Positions 26,501 to 41,700 of a stretch of 64,000 bases of DNA are shown in pieces. The position numbers and the translations under genes were made by a program. Source of the stretch: Heliocidaris erythrogramma (Eukaryota; Echinodermata; Echinoidea; Camarodonta; Echinometridae); NCBI GenBank assembly GCA_025617745.1, contig CM046856.1, forward strand, positions 35,644,208 to 35,708,207. Reading direction: 5' to 3'. A model generated the notes under the pieces. It was given only the letters and a program-made list of their open reading frames with translations, was not told the origin of the DNA and searched no databases. Every line of letters begins with the position of its first letter. The first letter of the stretch is position 1.

Positions 26501-29500
26501 GATGGATTTCTTTCAAATTTTGTATGGAGATGTATCTTGGTATAATCTACACATCTTTACTGTTTGGTGATGCTGCCCTCATTGTTCCGTCCTTTATAGG
26601 GTCAAAGCTCATTTGTCCCTTTTGTGCACTCTTACTTCTGCATTTCTTGACGGATTTCATTCAAATTTTGTATGGAGATGTATCTTGGTATAATCTACAC
26701 ATATTTAATTTTTGGTGATGCTGCCCTCATTGTTCCGTCCTTTATAGGGTCAAAGGTCATTTTTCCATTTCTTGCACTCTTACTTCTGCAGTTCTTACTT
26801 CTGCATTTCTTGACGGATTTCGTTCAAATTTCGCATGAAGGTGTCTCTTGGTGTAATCTAAAAACCTATAGTTTTTGGTGATGCTGCCACCAGTGTTCCG
26901 TCTTTTATAGGGTCAAAGGTCATACTTCAGGGAATGGCGTGAGTGCACTCTGCAGGCCACATTTCTTGATGGATTTCTTTCAAATTTTGTATGGAGATGT
27001 ATCTTGGTATAATCTACACATCTTTACTGTTTGGTGATGCTGCCCTCATTGTTTCGTCCTTTATAGGGTCAAAGCTCATTTGTCCCTTTTGTGCACTCTT
27101 ACTTCTGCATTTCTTGACGGATTTCATTCAAATCTTGTATGGAGATGTATCTTGGTATAATCTACACATATTTAATTTTTGGTGATGCTGCCCTCATTGT
27201 TCCGTCCTTTATAGGGTCAAAGGTCATTTTTCCATTTCTTGCACTCTTACTTCTGCATTTCTTGACGGATTTCGTTCAAATTTTGCATGAAGGTGTCTCT
27301 TGGTGTAATCTAAAAACCTATAGTTTTTTGTGATGCTGCCACCAGTGTTCCGTCTTTTATAGGGTCAAAGGTCATACTTCAGGGCAGGGCGTGAGTGCAC
27401 TCTGCAGGCCACATTTCTTGATGGATTTCTTTCAAATTTTGTATGGAGATGTATCTTGGTATATCTCTCAACACATTTCTTTCAAATTTTATATGAAGAT
27501 GTGTCTTAGTGAAACCTACACATCTAATTTCTACACCATCCTTTTGTTTGAGGGAGGGGATGGGGGAGGGTCTTTGTCCCTCCTTCAAATCGCTGCCAGT
27601 GCCGGGGGATACATTTAGCATTGCGCGGCCCCAGCAATGCACATTTCTAGTTATTCATAATTTTTATGATATTCATACATGCACATGAAGGATAGTATTA
27701 AAGTTTTTGCAACAACTTTAATGTATTCTTATTTATTGGAAAATTCCCCTAATTAGATGAACATTATCAACTTACTTAATGCTTATATCATGAGTAGTAG
27801 GTAATGGCATTAATTTCAAGGCTTTTTGTCATCTTAATACATTCATTTACTTGCAAGTTCTGTTTGGTATCTCAGACAATTGACAAATTTAGATTTGTCA
27901 GATTAGATTAAATTTAGCTAAAATTTTAGATTCCTGACTTTTTGGAATACTTTGATTTAAGAAATACATATTGGTGGTACTGTATATGGCGACTTTGAAA
28001 TAGTTAAACAGCGTCCTCCTTCACTTTGCTATTCTGCTATCTCCCCAGAACGCGCTGTGCATTTCCCATCCTTCAGTGGCAACTCGTATCTTGAGTATGC
28101 CTCCTTCGACTGGTCATCCTCCTCATCCAACAGCATCTTCATCACTATAAAGACGTCAGCTACAGAGGGCACTGTCCTGTTTTCACTCAGTAGCTCTTCA
28201 TATGAGTTCATCCATCTCTTCATCCAGAATGGCCGTCTTGTCTATGAGATGGGCTGTGGGCTGGGTCAGGTCGTCAGGGTCGAGTCCAGTTTTGTTGTGG
28301 CAACAGATGAGTTGGTTGAAGTGTTCATCAGGTAAGTGGCAGTCAAGGTTGTTTACTTTGCTAGATCAAGGTTTTATTCAGTTTGAGCAAGTCCTGTAGT
28401 TTCCTACTACAGAGTCAGAGTTTCCTGAATTTAAAGCCCATAATATTTCGTAGCAACAGCATGTATATCCTCTGTGTCCGATCTTGGCAAATATGTCCTT
28501 GTACATTGTGTTAGAATTTATGAAGCGAAATATCTGAAAATGATGCAATAATGAACATTTGCAATGTAGGAATAGAAAGTTGTAGTAATTTCTTTTGTGA
28601 GATGTGCACACATGATATGAAAATGTATTAGTTATGAATGACATTGCAGGCCATTAGTATCACAAGCTTTCAGGTAAGCCATCTTTGGCCAATCATAGGG
28701 CACAAAAGCCAAAACAAGCTGCATGTATAGCAGGAGGGCATGGCTAAAGTGGCATTAAACTTTGTCACTTTGAGAGAGGCATTGCAGTTAGTGAGCCCTA
28801 CTGCTGTGTGGCCTTCAGGATTTGATAAATTTCACTGTTTCTCTTTTTCCCAGCCAAACAAGACCAGACATCACATCCATGATGTGCGGGGCCACCCTGA
28901 CCGTCAACAACCAAGTCACCGCCAACCAAATCTTCTCCTTCATCTTCCCCCTGCCCCTTGGCCCGCTTTACCTCGGAGGTACGCCCCAGGTCGTGACCTC
29001 CGGTGACCTCTTGTCACCTGTTGTTGGATACCAGGGTTGCATGCGACATTTGCAGGTCAACAACGTGGAGTATACGTTGTTTGATGATGCGATAGGCGGG
29101 AGGAACATTGGAGAATGCGTGACTACTGAGCCTTGCTCGTATGAGCCCTGTAGAAATGGAGGCACCTGTTCTGTGTAAGTTTGGCTTCAAACTTTGACCT
29201 CAGAGCTACATTGTGATATGTGATTCCCAGTGCCAAGTCATAATCAACAGCAAAAAAGTTGAAAAAAAAGCATGGATGGTTTTGATTTTTAAAAAGAATA
29301 TTTAAAATAACCACTTTATTTATTCACAGTTTATAATATACCAGCTCGTAGATAGCACAAGTCACAAATGACCCCAAATATCCACAGATATTTTTAAACA
29401 TGGAGAGGTCCCTTTTTGTGCACTTTAGAATAATCACTTTTGAAGTGATAGACGTGCCTCATGAATAGCTTTTGTTTCGCTTTTTGAAAAGAATACTTCC

Positions 29501-32500
29501 CCCTGGGGATCATGGAATGGATTTGTGTCTGTGGGTTTTAGAATTTGTCACAGATAACCTTTATCTGCTCATGCTCAGATTGTATCTACGAACTGGCTTA
29601 TTTGTTGCTGTTTTCATGAAACAGGAGTACACGCATTAGTCATAAGCATTGTACATGTACATGTACTGTATGTGTACTGGTTGGAGATACCAGTAACGAA
29701 TTATGCTCGTAAATATTCAGAAAATCTTCCAGAAAGACGGCATTTGTTTTCTCTCTTGTATCAATCAATTGTGACATAGTTCATAAATGCCTGAGAAGTA
29801 ATTTATATTTTGCTTTCTTTCCCAATTTTGTAAGCACTATGGTCCTTTTAAAAAAATTACCCTAAGGCTACATGTAGATATCTGGCATTATTATTGTTGG
29901 TAGTAGTAATGTTTACCATCACTGATCCATTTCCCCTCTCCAGGTCACCTGATGGTACTACCTGGTCATGTGACTGCCCCATGTCTTATGGTGGGGTGCT
30001 GTGTGAGCGACCAGTTGACCACTGTGAGGGGTCTCCATGTCATGCTGGAGCAACGTGCGTTTCACTAGTTGAAGATTTCCTGTGTTTATGTCCCTATGGC
30101 AGGCAAGGCATCATATGTGATGAAGGTAGGTGAAGATATAAATCGGGGGAGCATTTCATGAAGTGTTCTTGTCAGTGATTTTTACCGACAAATTTGCTCT
30201 CAGCCAATCAGATGCAAGGATTTCAGTAGCTTATAACAGTTGTCGGTAAAAATCACTGACAAAACGCTTGATGAAACACACCCTGATATGCTATCTAGAC
30301 AGAAGGTTTAGTTCTTGTGACTTGGGTGAAAAATAATTTGTGAGCATTCTCATTCTCTTTATTCCTGTGTGGAAAAAAAAAACCCCATCATATAATAGCC
30401 AAGTCCCATGAAAACGATTGCTCTTGAAATGTTCTTGTTTTTCAAATAGGACTAGCAATAGTCTGCACCAAATTTTGATGCCGCCTGTTTGTGTAGTCCC
30501 ATACACACCCTAACCTGTGTTCAGTGCTATTCATTGCATATGACTTTCAGCAAGATTTAGTCTATGTGATCAAATTAGATGATTTAAAAACCTCACAGTT
30601 AATGCTACAGTCTACTTACTACTTTATGTAATCCACCATTTAGAATAACTTATGAACATTTTCTTTTTACAATGCAATTACCTGGCCAGTACTCGGTTTT
30701 ATCTTTAACATCCATGCCATGACCCTCAGTGAGACAGCTGAAAAATATTTTCAGGGAAGTAATATTGTCATATCCATGATCATCAAAGGCATTGATCATG
30801 ATTTAGAATTATATTTCCAATAGGAAGACAAAAAAATCTGGAAGTTATGTTAGCTTGAAATGCTTGGAACGTTGACTGAATATTAATAAAGTGCAGCTTT
30901 GAGCATATACATGTACCTTCTATATCTTTTTAGTTATCAGCATCACCAGACCCTCGTTCAGTGGTAGTGTATCAGATTACATGCCCTACATCAGGTATGC
31001 TCGAGTCTTGAACTGGGATTTCCTGTTGACCCTGAGGTTAAAGTTCACTGTGGACGATGACCAAACAGCAATCAGCAGCAATCTCATGCTCTTCTCCGGC
31101 CAAAGAGGTAAGCTTGATTGAAATAAGATTATTCATTCCATTCTTATTGTATCAAATTTTCTCCTCTTCCCCCCCCCCCCCCCATATAGGAAATATTAAA
31201 TGAAATTAATAAATTTAAGTTACAATGTTTTATTTTTCTGAGATTTATGAGGACAAATGATGAAAAGAAGGAAAGACAAAGAGAAATTTATCCTTTTTTG
31301 TTTCTGCTCAGGTTCTTTCTGTATTTTGTATTTTCAAAAAGTGAATTCTGAAAATTCCTCACATATACATGTACTGTACATGTATGTACATGTATTACAC
31401 TCTTTAAAAATCGAGATGTGAGAAAGAGGGAGTTGCAAGCAAGAAAAAAAAAGGGGGACAAACATAATTATATCATATACATCTTCATTCCCCTGAACAA
31501 GGAAGACATGTTTTAAAATATACTTAGTTACTTGTAAATTGTGGGGAGGAGCAAGGAGAGAGAGAGATGAGAAATTGAAGAAATGAGATTGTGTTGTCAC
31601 AACAATATACATGTGATTATCAGTGATGAGACTTTGTTGACATTTTTCTTTCAATGTAGGAGAGGGAAGTAATGGAGATGACTACCTAGCCGTGGGGATC
31701 CAAGATGGCTACCTCCGGTTTCAATTTGATGTGGGTTCAGGTAAGATCTTTCAACACTTCCCCTTCAACTTTGTAGAGATCTGAGATGAAATGGGTTGTG
31801 CTTAAGTCTGTACACTAACGAAATTCCGAACTGCAACCCTGGATAAAACGCTACACCCAACCCTACCTTTAGCCCTAAACCTAACCTAAAATCTAATTGT
31901 AGTCCTCATGCTATCCCCATATCTTTGACCATTAAAGCGTCAAGAAATTGTCACTGGAGCAGATGTCATTTTTCTGTTTCAATGCCAAAATCATGAATAG
32001 GGTTACCAACATTTTAATCAGCATTTTGATCTACAGATATGTTTCATTGTTATTTTGTATTTTAATGCTTTTTAAAATTTCATGGTACATTATTACAGTC
32101 TGTGAATAAGGATAGCATATATGCATGAAAATGTGTCACATCCCAGTGACACAGTGATAGGCTATAGAGGAAAAGAGTACCTCTTACATGTAGTGGGCTT
32201 GGTAATTCTTTAAACATTTGAGATGTTTCCATGAATTTACAAGACTGCTTTAGCTTAATGAGTTGATCAATTCCACAGTAGATTGTACCTTCAAATGTAC
32301 ATTTTGAACAGTGTAGTTTTCATGATTTTGTGAACTATTAGTGAATTACCCTGTATTGTATTATATTTCTGAAACACAGGAGAAGGAGTCCTAAGAAGTC
32401 CTCAACCCATTGACCTCAGCGCACCATTTCATACACTCCAGATTGGACGTCATAGGAGAGATGGATGGATGCAGGTATGTTGACCATAACGGGGGTGATA

Positions 32501-32682
32501 ATGATGATTGTGGTGGTGTTTTAGTGATGATGATAATGGTGGCTTTGTTAATGATGATAATGGTGGTGGTGGTGGTGGTGGTGGTGTTGGTGATGATGTT
32601 GGTGATGGTGATGATGATGATGTTAATGATGGTAATGATGATGATGATGATGATGATAATGATGATTACGCTGATAGTAATA

Positions 32683-32738
<56 letters not shown>

Positions 32739-35700
32739 AATAATGGTGATTAAGATGATGGTGTTGGTGAGGAGGAGGAGGAGATGCTAATGCTGGTACT
32801 GATATTAATTCTGATGAATGATGGTGATGATAAAGAAGAAGAAGATGATGATGATGATGATGAAGAAGATGAATATATATGTGGATTATAGTGATAATTA
32901 ATCTGATCATGTTTCTTGTCCTGATGATTAGGAGGAGAATAAGGATTACAGTTGATGATAATATATGGTCCTTCATAATTCTGATTATAGATCTCTTCCC
33001 TTTGCTTCAAATTAATCAGAAAAAGTTAATTGATGAATAACAATTTAGAATTTGATTCTTATTGATTGTGATAGAAATTGTGCTATTGTGAAAATTGTTC
33101 ATTATCATGATTCTGATTCTGTTATTAAAGATTAGAGATAATGAAATGGGTGGTGTAATATAGTTTACCAAATATGAAGTATAGGGCTCTTTTGATATGT
33201 TTTAATTAAAGGGAAATTAACCTCAGCGTATGAATTAGCTTATTTTGAATGGTGTAGTATATGCCTCTTATTTGATACATGCAATTTCATGTAAAAACAC
33301 AGGATATAGATATAAATCACTATTTTCCAGCCAAGTTATTGTCTGCTAGCAATAATAAGGGGGCTGCCATTACTTTATGTGTACACGAAAATATTTTTCA
33401 TCCCAAGTAATATTTCCTTCATCGTTAACTTGTAATTGATTTTTAGAGGACAAATATATATTACATATAGTCACATATTCTGAAATGTAAGTTTAGTTTT
33501 ATATATTTTTTAAAAGGTCTTAATTTGTTCATAAAAATATACTTTCTGTACGTGGAGACGGAGAATTGACGTCAAGGACGGAGACAATCGTAACAATACC
33601 AAAACAAAGCGAGGAATCTGCATTACAGGATGGCTATTAGAACTCATGGGTCGTCAATTATCTAGGCCCATGGCCAATAACAATCGTAATAAAATCAGAA
33701 CAAAGCGACGTATCTGTTGTAAAGGTAGGCTATTATCAATGCATATGGTACCTAATGATCCGTGTCATGCACAAAATGGCAGCCTCCATGGAAAGACGTA
33801 GCAGACAATACCGCATCTAGAATATCATGTGGGGTTAATTGTCCTTCGTAATAAATAAAATATCGGGATCTTTTCCAGGTTTATTTTTTTCAGCAACTCT
33901 AGATTTTTTTTAAACAACTCTAGTTGTTAATGCTATTTTCGTTCACCCATCCTTCTCTAAATCTACAGCTGGATAACCAAGTCAATGTTAGTGGCACCAC
34001 ACAAGGCCCTCTGATTGGTCTCAATACATACCGTGACCTCTATGTGGGAGGTCATGACACCACAGAAATTCACTTCCTACCAGATGTGGTGGATTACGCA
34101 GAGAGCTTCAAAGGTAATATTAAGTTTCCATAATCAGTATTTTAGTAAATAGCTGCATATATGTTAATGCCTTCAAAGTTGTATTTTGAAACAATCACAA
34201 TCCAGTGTATTTCACTTTTTCTTTTTTTATAGAAGAATTTTATATCAAACTTGTCTTGTTTCAAGAATGGCATTAAGACAATGAGGAAATTATTTAAATG
34301 ATTAAACTCTTTCATGCAGGATGTATCTATGACCTTGAAATCAACTCTGGACTGTACGGATCTTTTGTTGCCCCTGGCAGTCCACCTGGTCATGTGGACG
34401 TTGGGCTCAATGTTGGTCAGTGTGGTCATTCCGAATGTACTCTGAATGAATGTGAGAATGGAGCTGCTTGTACAGACCTGGGAGCATCATACATGTAAGA
34501 CTATTAACTTGATTTATCCAAGCTCTATCAGATCCCGTATTTTTACATTTTTTGTATTTTGTAGTTGCAACAGAAGTAATATTTTCTCCTAGCAAATTTC
34601 TTTTGTTTAGTAAAGTATCTTCTTAGTCCTTTTGGCAATTTTGACTGCAGTGAACAAATGTAATCATTTATTGCAATGGCTATAATTATAGTAACATCTA
34701 TATCTTCCTGCAATACAAAGATATTGAATTATTTTACATTTAGATACATGTGCCTCTCGAGCTATTTCATTTGATTAAAAATATGTAGTTTGTTGGGTTC
34801 TTTTTTCTTGTAGCTTATCTTGGTAACAATGCTGTCTCTACTGTACATATCTGCATGAAAAGCTGATAACATAAAGGTTGCTACTTACATGTACATGGAG
34901 TACGACTGTCATTGCATTTGTCTTGGAAGTGCTATTAAGATTAAGGACATTTATATTTTACTGACCTAATATTACCATTTCAAACAGCATGAATACGTCT
35001 ACAATGTAGATGACATTTCATTGTAAAGATACCAATTGTGATGTCATATTTTGTTGATGCACCTTGCTCAGATGCAACTGTACAGATGGATGGAAAGGCC
35101 CCCTGTGTGGAGATCTGATCACTGTCTGTGATGGGGAGCACCCCACCCCACATGACTGCTCAGAGGGGTCCATCTGCACACCCCTCCCTGTGGGCTATGA
35201 GTGCCAGTGTCCTCTTGGAAAGACGGGAACATTATGTGACGAAGGTACAGGATTGTTGTCTATTTCCTCTGTTTTTCTGGTACCCCTTCTTCAACAGGAA
35301 TCGTCGCGTTTGAGTCAAATTTTCTTGACCACTATTTGTAAACACTGTCCATAAATTACCATTTAAAAATGGATATTTGAAGCATAATGACTGTAAAGAT
35401 GAGGAATTAAAAGAGGTTGAAAAAAAATAATTTAGACATACATATAAATTGATATACATATGGTTAACAAACGGAGGAAAAATAACCTTGCTGGGACAAT
35501 GGAGAGATGAGAAAACACAAAACAATGATCCAGTGATTTGAAATGCGTGTTTACAAAGAAAGAAAATAGTGGAAGTAATTTACATCAGGGGAAACAGGCA
35601 ATAAAACTAACCAGACTTTGCTAACGTTTACCCAATCATTACATGTATCTACAGATATTACATTCAGTGATCCACTCTTTGAGAGTTCTGCAAGCTACAT

Positions 35701-38700
35701 GTCTTTTGCAAGAACCACCAACCTCCGCTTCGAGACAGAGATCCTGATGGAGTTCAAGCCCCTCTCAGACACTGGACTTGTCTTCTACATTGCCAGTCAG
35801 CTGACCCAATACGCTGGAGACTTCCTTGCAGTGTCCCTCACACAGGGCTTCCTGGAGCTGAGGTATTCACTTGGTAAGTTTCAATATTTCTCTGTGCCTC
35901 CTGTGCAAAAGTGCTAGTATGCAGGGGTCCCTAGTTGTTAAATTCATACCAGGGCCCTGTTTCATAAAACTTGTTATCAATAAGGAGTCACATTAACTGT
36001 TATAAGCTACTGAAATCACAGCATTTGATTGGCTGAGAGCAAATTTGTCATAGATCTGTTGCAATTAATTTGATAAAAAGTTTTGTGAAATGGGTTCCAG
36101 AAGGTAGAGAGAAAAAAAGAAGAATCACTTATACATCAGAGTGATAATTCCTCTTAACTCTAAATTTGTAGCAGGAGGGAGGGAGAGGGGCAAAAAGTGG
36201 CAAAGTTGGTGTTAGCATTTGACTTTGAATCTTGTTATTTCAAAATTTTGTTGTATTCTCTTTTGCATTCATATACTTTCTTCGACCAGTTTTAATGAAT
36301 AAGGAAGTGCATTTTTCATGGCATTGTTACATTTTTGTATACAATATGTTGCCAAGAACAAGAGTAGATTTATATTGTATTACTCCAGGAGAAAGATCTA
36401 ATTTGTTTGAGTGAAAGTATTATTTTTTTTTTTTTACTAATGGATGGTCCATGGTTAAATTGGTGTATTGCTTTTGCATTGGATAAAAACATGATGTTGT
36501 GTCTGTATATCCAATCCAATCCAATCCAATCAGGGTATTTATATAGCGCCAATAGCTAGTTGCCTAATCAAAGGCACTGTTGAGACTGAAAAACTACCAA
36601 AATGTCTGATCATGATTCTACCTGGGAAAGACAAGAATTATATGACTAGTTGTAAGCAATCTGAAATAGGTGTGTCTCGAGTTGAGTTCTGAAAGTGGAT
36701 TGCGAAGAATTTGTGGAAGACCGTTTCACAACCGTTCCACAACCTGTATACATAGCTATTTGCAAAAATGTGTTCACTCTTTGCTCATATCTGTCCCTTT
36801 TTGATGTTGAATTAAAAGATGGCGTAGGGGACCCGGCCACTCTACGCACAGAAAACCGGGTAGACATCACAACTGACACCTGGTACACCTTGGAGATCAG
36901 CAGAGTCAACCAGAATGGGATCCTTCGCTTCGGGGGTGAGGAACTCTTCGGTCGTGCCCCAGGAAATCTAATCTCCCTCGACATCAACACAGACATCTTC
37001 ATTGGCGGTGCACCCACGCTTGACAGTGTCCATCCAATGGCAGTAGAGGGTGTTGTCACAAGCTATCAAGGTTGCATACGCAGGGTGGTTGTGAATGGAC
37101 AGGAGTTGGAATTAACAAAGTCTGGAGCGTCGGGAGGATTGAACATTGGGGACTGTGATGGGACAGGGTGCGGATATAATGTTTGCAGAAACAATGGCAC
37201 GTGCATGCCAGTAGATGGCAGCACACAAGATTTCACTTGCCAGTGTGTTATGGTGAGTTTTTTATTTGTAAAGTGATTGTGCAACCTGGGAAGGTCTTTT
37301 AAAGAATATGCATATAATTGGCTGCTGTCTTAATTAGCTAACCTGTAGGCTTCACTTGATAGTATGCAGATTTGATTATGACAATTAATATTTATACATT
37401 CTCCCATATATGTCTTTTTTACAGAAAAAAATGTTAATATGTGTATCAAAGTACAAATGTTTTTACTTTGATTAAGGTATCTGGTGTCTTTTCTAATGTT
37501 GATTCATTGAGGATACTGTCTTAATCACACCAAGTGTTTGGACAATTCTAAAAAATGATCTTTCAATACTGAAATTTTATTTTTAGAATGCTTTGGTAGA
37601 TTTAATATGAAATGTCTATCACATAATAGAGATAACTGGTACTGCTGTGGAAGAAAAATGTTGACATTCTTTGTCCATTCACATCATTCAACACGCAAAT
37701 TCACAGGTCCTACTAAAGCCGCCAACAGCAGCCAAGAGGATACCAAGACACGGTAATCGATTTATCAAAAGCCGCCAAGAGTCTGATCTACTAAAAGCCG
37801 CCAACAACCATTTTTTTATCATTTTATTCTTTTACTTTTTACTTTTGGTTGTTTCTTGGCTGCCCCGGAATTTGTTTTCGGCTTGTTTTCAACTCTGCTG
37901 TTGGCAGCTGTTGGCTGCTGTTGGCTGCTTTTTGTAGGACCAAAATGGAAGGGGCTGATCTTCACACATTGCCAAAATATATGCCTGCCCATGACCATGA
38001 TCACAGATGTGTAAACACTTTACTGTTTCTTCCTTCCTTCCTTCTCAGCCATTCTCTGGTCCCAGATGTGAGAGTTCTATTTACTGTGTGAATCACCAAT
38101 GTGTCAATGATGCCATCTGTCTACCAGACAATGAGGCCCAGGACTACAGCTGTGGGTGTCCTCTTGGCTGGCAAGGAATGTTCTGTGAGCAAAGTAAGTC
38201 AGAGTTTACCTCTGGGGGGTGGGGGGGGGGATATTCCCTCCTCATTCACATTTTGACCGAAGTCTTGTACATGTCTGTCATTTGTGTACAAATGGGCATT
38301 AATTCACTTTACACATTGGGCAGAATGTACATGTATTTACATGAATAATTATTTAGCCATAATTTCAACACGCTCTTTGATTATATGAAATTTAGGAGTA
38401 GGAGCATGAATTGATTGTACATACAGATATGAAATGTTACATGTACATCTGTATGTTTATTAAGATTGCTTTGTTTTCAAGGGTACCTGTACTGTGCTTT
38501 TTGACAGAAAGATACATGTGTATGTCGTGTATGATAGTTAAACCCATCTTTGATTTGTACATACACATGCAATAATTTCCATTGTTTGTCCATTCTTTTA
38601 TATCGATTCATTTCATTCATCATCATACAAGGTGTCAACATCACCAGTGCGCGATTCACTTCATCTAGTCACCTCTACTTCCAAGACGTGAACTTTGACC

Positions 38701-41700
38701 TCTCTAACAAGACCATGACCGCACTCTCCTTCAACTTCAGCACATCGTCCAATGAGAGTTTGATCCTCTGGAACGGTGAACCAATCACAGTGGGCGTCAC
38801 TGACTACTTAGGGGTCGGTGTTGAGAATGGCTTCTTGAAAATCAGGTAAAAAGATGAGGAGTTATAAATCTCATTAGTGTTCACTTGGTAGCAAGATTGA
38901 AATGAAAATGAAATTTGTTGCATATGATGTCATATTGTCCCTCGTGCCAGCTTTATGTATGTCTGTATTCATGGCATAATCAGGTCTGCATTTCTAAAAC
39001 TACTCATGAATATCATTATCTGTAATCAGTATTATAGTATACACATGTATAGTCAGTAGTGTGAATCTAACTACGACTATGGACTGATTATAATAAAGTT
39101 GTAAGTAATTTTGTGCAATTTCAAATCGAGTGCATCAAGTCAGCTATATAATTTGTTTGTCATTTGAACAGTATCAATCTTGGACATGATTCCTATGGTG
39201 ATATTCGGCATTCAGCATTTATATCTGATGATCTGTGGCATGCCGTTATAATCACTAGGTAAGAGAGAAATACAGATTGTTAACATTCAAATCTTGAAAA
39301 TGCAAGTTAGTAAATCTCATCATTCTGCAGTACTTTATTTGGAATCTTGTTACTGCAATAACTATGTTATTCAAGGATATTTCATTTGATTTAACTGCTA
39401 TTATAAAACGGGTTCAAGAATGTAGCCATCCTGATTGGTCAAATAACACCACGTGACCGTGCAAAAAAAAAGCACTAACGCACGGTAAAAAGGCTCTATA
39501 GCACGGCTGAGGTACGCGTACCTCTGGTGCGTGCAAACTTAAAACGCAATGAAATCGCGTAGTTTAATTGTCATTTTAGCGCAGGGATTACATACGCGCA
39601 CTGAAACGCGCATGAATTTTGTTGGCTGCGCTTATGTGAGGTCATCCAGGAAAGCAAATGGCAGCCTCCATGACTATGCGACTCTTGGCGTTTCTATGGG
39701 CTTCGTAACCATTTTTGTAGACTTCATAATCATATTGCCTACCAGTTTTGATAAAACTATTAATACATGGTTGTGAGTTCGTGCGTTAGTGCGATCCATC
39801 AACACGCAGGTTTTTATTGTGGTGTCCAACACACTTGGCTTGCGCCTCGTGCATATAGTACACCACGATAAAAACCTTTGTGTTGCCAGATTGCACCAAC
39901 GCACTCCCAACCATGTATTAATTGTATACTGTCACATGATTTGGATCTTAGTATATGCTGAGGACTGAGTGCCGACTGTCAGGCAAATATAACATGAGTG
40001 TACAGTGTAGTAAAGAGTTTTTTAATTTTAATTTTTTTTATTCACTAAGTGAATGTACATGTAGATACCTCATTGTCGAGATATCCCCAGAATCTCCTGT
40101 ATATACCTATCTATACAGCGCCATGAGCGTCGAAAGGCGGACCTGCGCGCTATACAAGTAGCCACTATTATTATTATTATTATTCATTGTCGAAACAAAA
40201 TACCTAATAACATTTTTCAAAAAAGGATGTGGGCAGGGATGAAGAAACTAGGAATCAATTTTACTTGGATTAACACTTACTGTCATGTCTCTTTTCCTAA
40301 TCCTATCAGGTCAATTACATTAGTGAGAGTGTATGTGGATGGAGGTGAGCCCCTTGTAGCTGATCTAGGAGGCTCTTTCTCTGGTTTAGACACAGAAGGG
40401 CAGTACTATCTAGGTATGTCAAGGAGAAGTAATGAGAATTAACTGAATTTGCATTTTCGTGAATTGTTGTTTAATTATTGAACTTAAAATGCATTTTCAT
40501 GAATCAATTTCTAGGTACACATGCATGTTGACGAGAAGTAATTAGAATTTAACTGAATATTTTCAGGAGTCATCTCTACGATCAGCAGTCCAGAAATGTT
40601 CTGATGTCTTGTACCACATACACGGAATCGCCCTTCCACTGTATATATATTCCCGATGTACTTAAAGGGGCCGTTCCACTATGCCGCTCTGGCTCCCGAT
40701 CTACCCCGATCTGGTAGATTTTGGTAGATCGGGGAAAGCGTACTGGCATCGCTTGCAATCGGCAGCATCGTAAAGACGGCGTTGTGATCGGGATAGGAGC
40801 GGGAATTTTTCAGATCGGGGAGAAATTTTGAACATGTTCAAAATTTCTCCCCGATCTCCCCGATCAAAAATTTATCGTAAAGCTAGCGGGGCGATCGTAA
40901 GGACAGCGTAAAGAAAGCGGGGTGAGCGTAGTAAGGTCTTTCTAAGCGTAGCAACAGTGGCACCAGATCGGCGATATTAGTAAACACCAATATAGTTACG
41001 CTGCCGCCCCGCTCCACGCAGATCGAATCACGACCTTCCCACTGCAATGCCGCTCTCCTTACGCACCCGACTCACTTATCCAGTTCCCAATGCGCTCTTA
41101 TTGCGCTGCGCTCTCGCTCTTACCACGCTGTTCCCGCTCTTCCAACGCTGTTCTCGCGTTAGCTACGCTGCTCCTGCGCGCTGTTCAGCAGTGACATTAA
41201 TTCCCTCACCTGATACTTATTATAAATTATGCGAGAACGGGGAAACAGCGTGATTAGGTCGCATATAGAGCGCACATACATCGGACCGCATCGGCAAGAT
41301 CGTGCAAACAGCGTAGTTACATCATTATTGAGCGTAACCTGAGCGCCGGTTATTAGTCTCAGGATCCCGATAATCGTAATCAAAGCGTAGCGAGCACGCG
41401 CTAGTCGTAGATACAGCGTTTGGAAAGCGTGGCTCCGTCATATTGGCTGTGGATCGGCTCAATTTTTCCCCGATCTAGCCCGACCTGAAAAAATCGCAAA
41501 ATCGTAGCCAGATCGGCATAGTGGAACGGCATGCAAGGCTGCTTATAATCATTTATTAAAATGGGATATTCAACATTCATTATAAATATCATGAAGTGTA
41601 GAGATTAGTGAGTATACTATTTCAGGTTTTGGTAATTATTTCTATAGTATGTTATCCATTTGTGATGTATCTGTGTTTTTGTGCTGTTTTTTGTTAAACA

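Noticed and set aside
26172-27333. Repeated frames starting [10 protein letters not shown] with hydrophobic segments
   Set aside because: Same explanation: they repeat with the 154-bp units of a transposon.
25608-27655. CRISPR-like array
   Set aside because: The units are contiguous tandem copies without unique spacers, in an animal intron.
32410-33010. Asp-, Met- and His/Ser-rich open frames on both strands
   Set aside because: Produced by the GAT microsatellite in intron 27.
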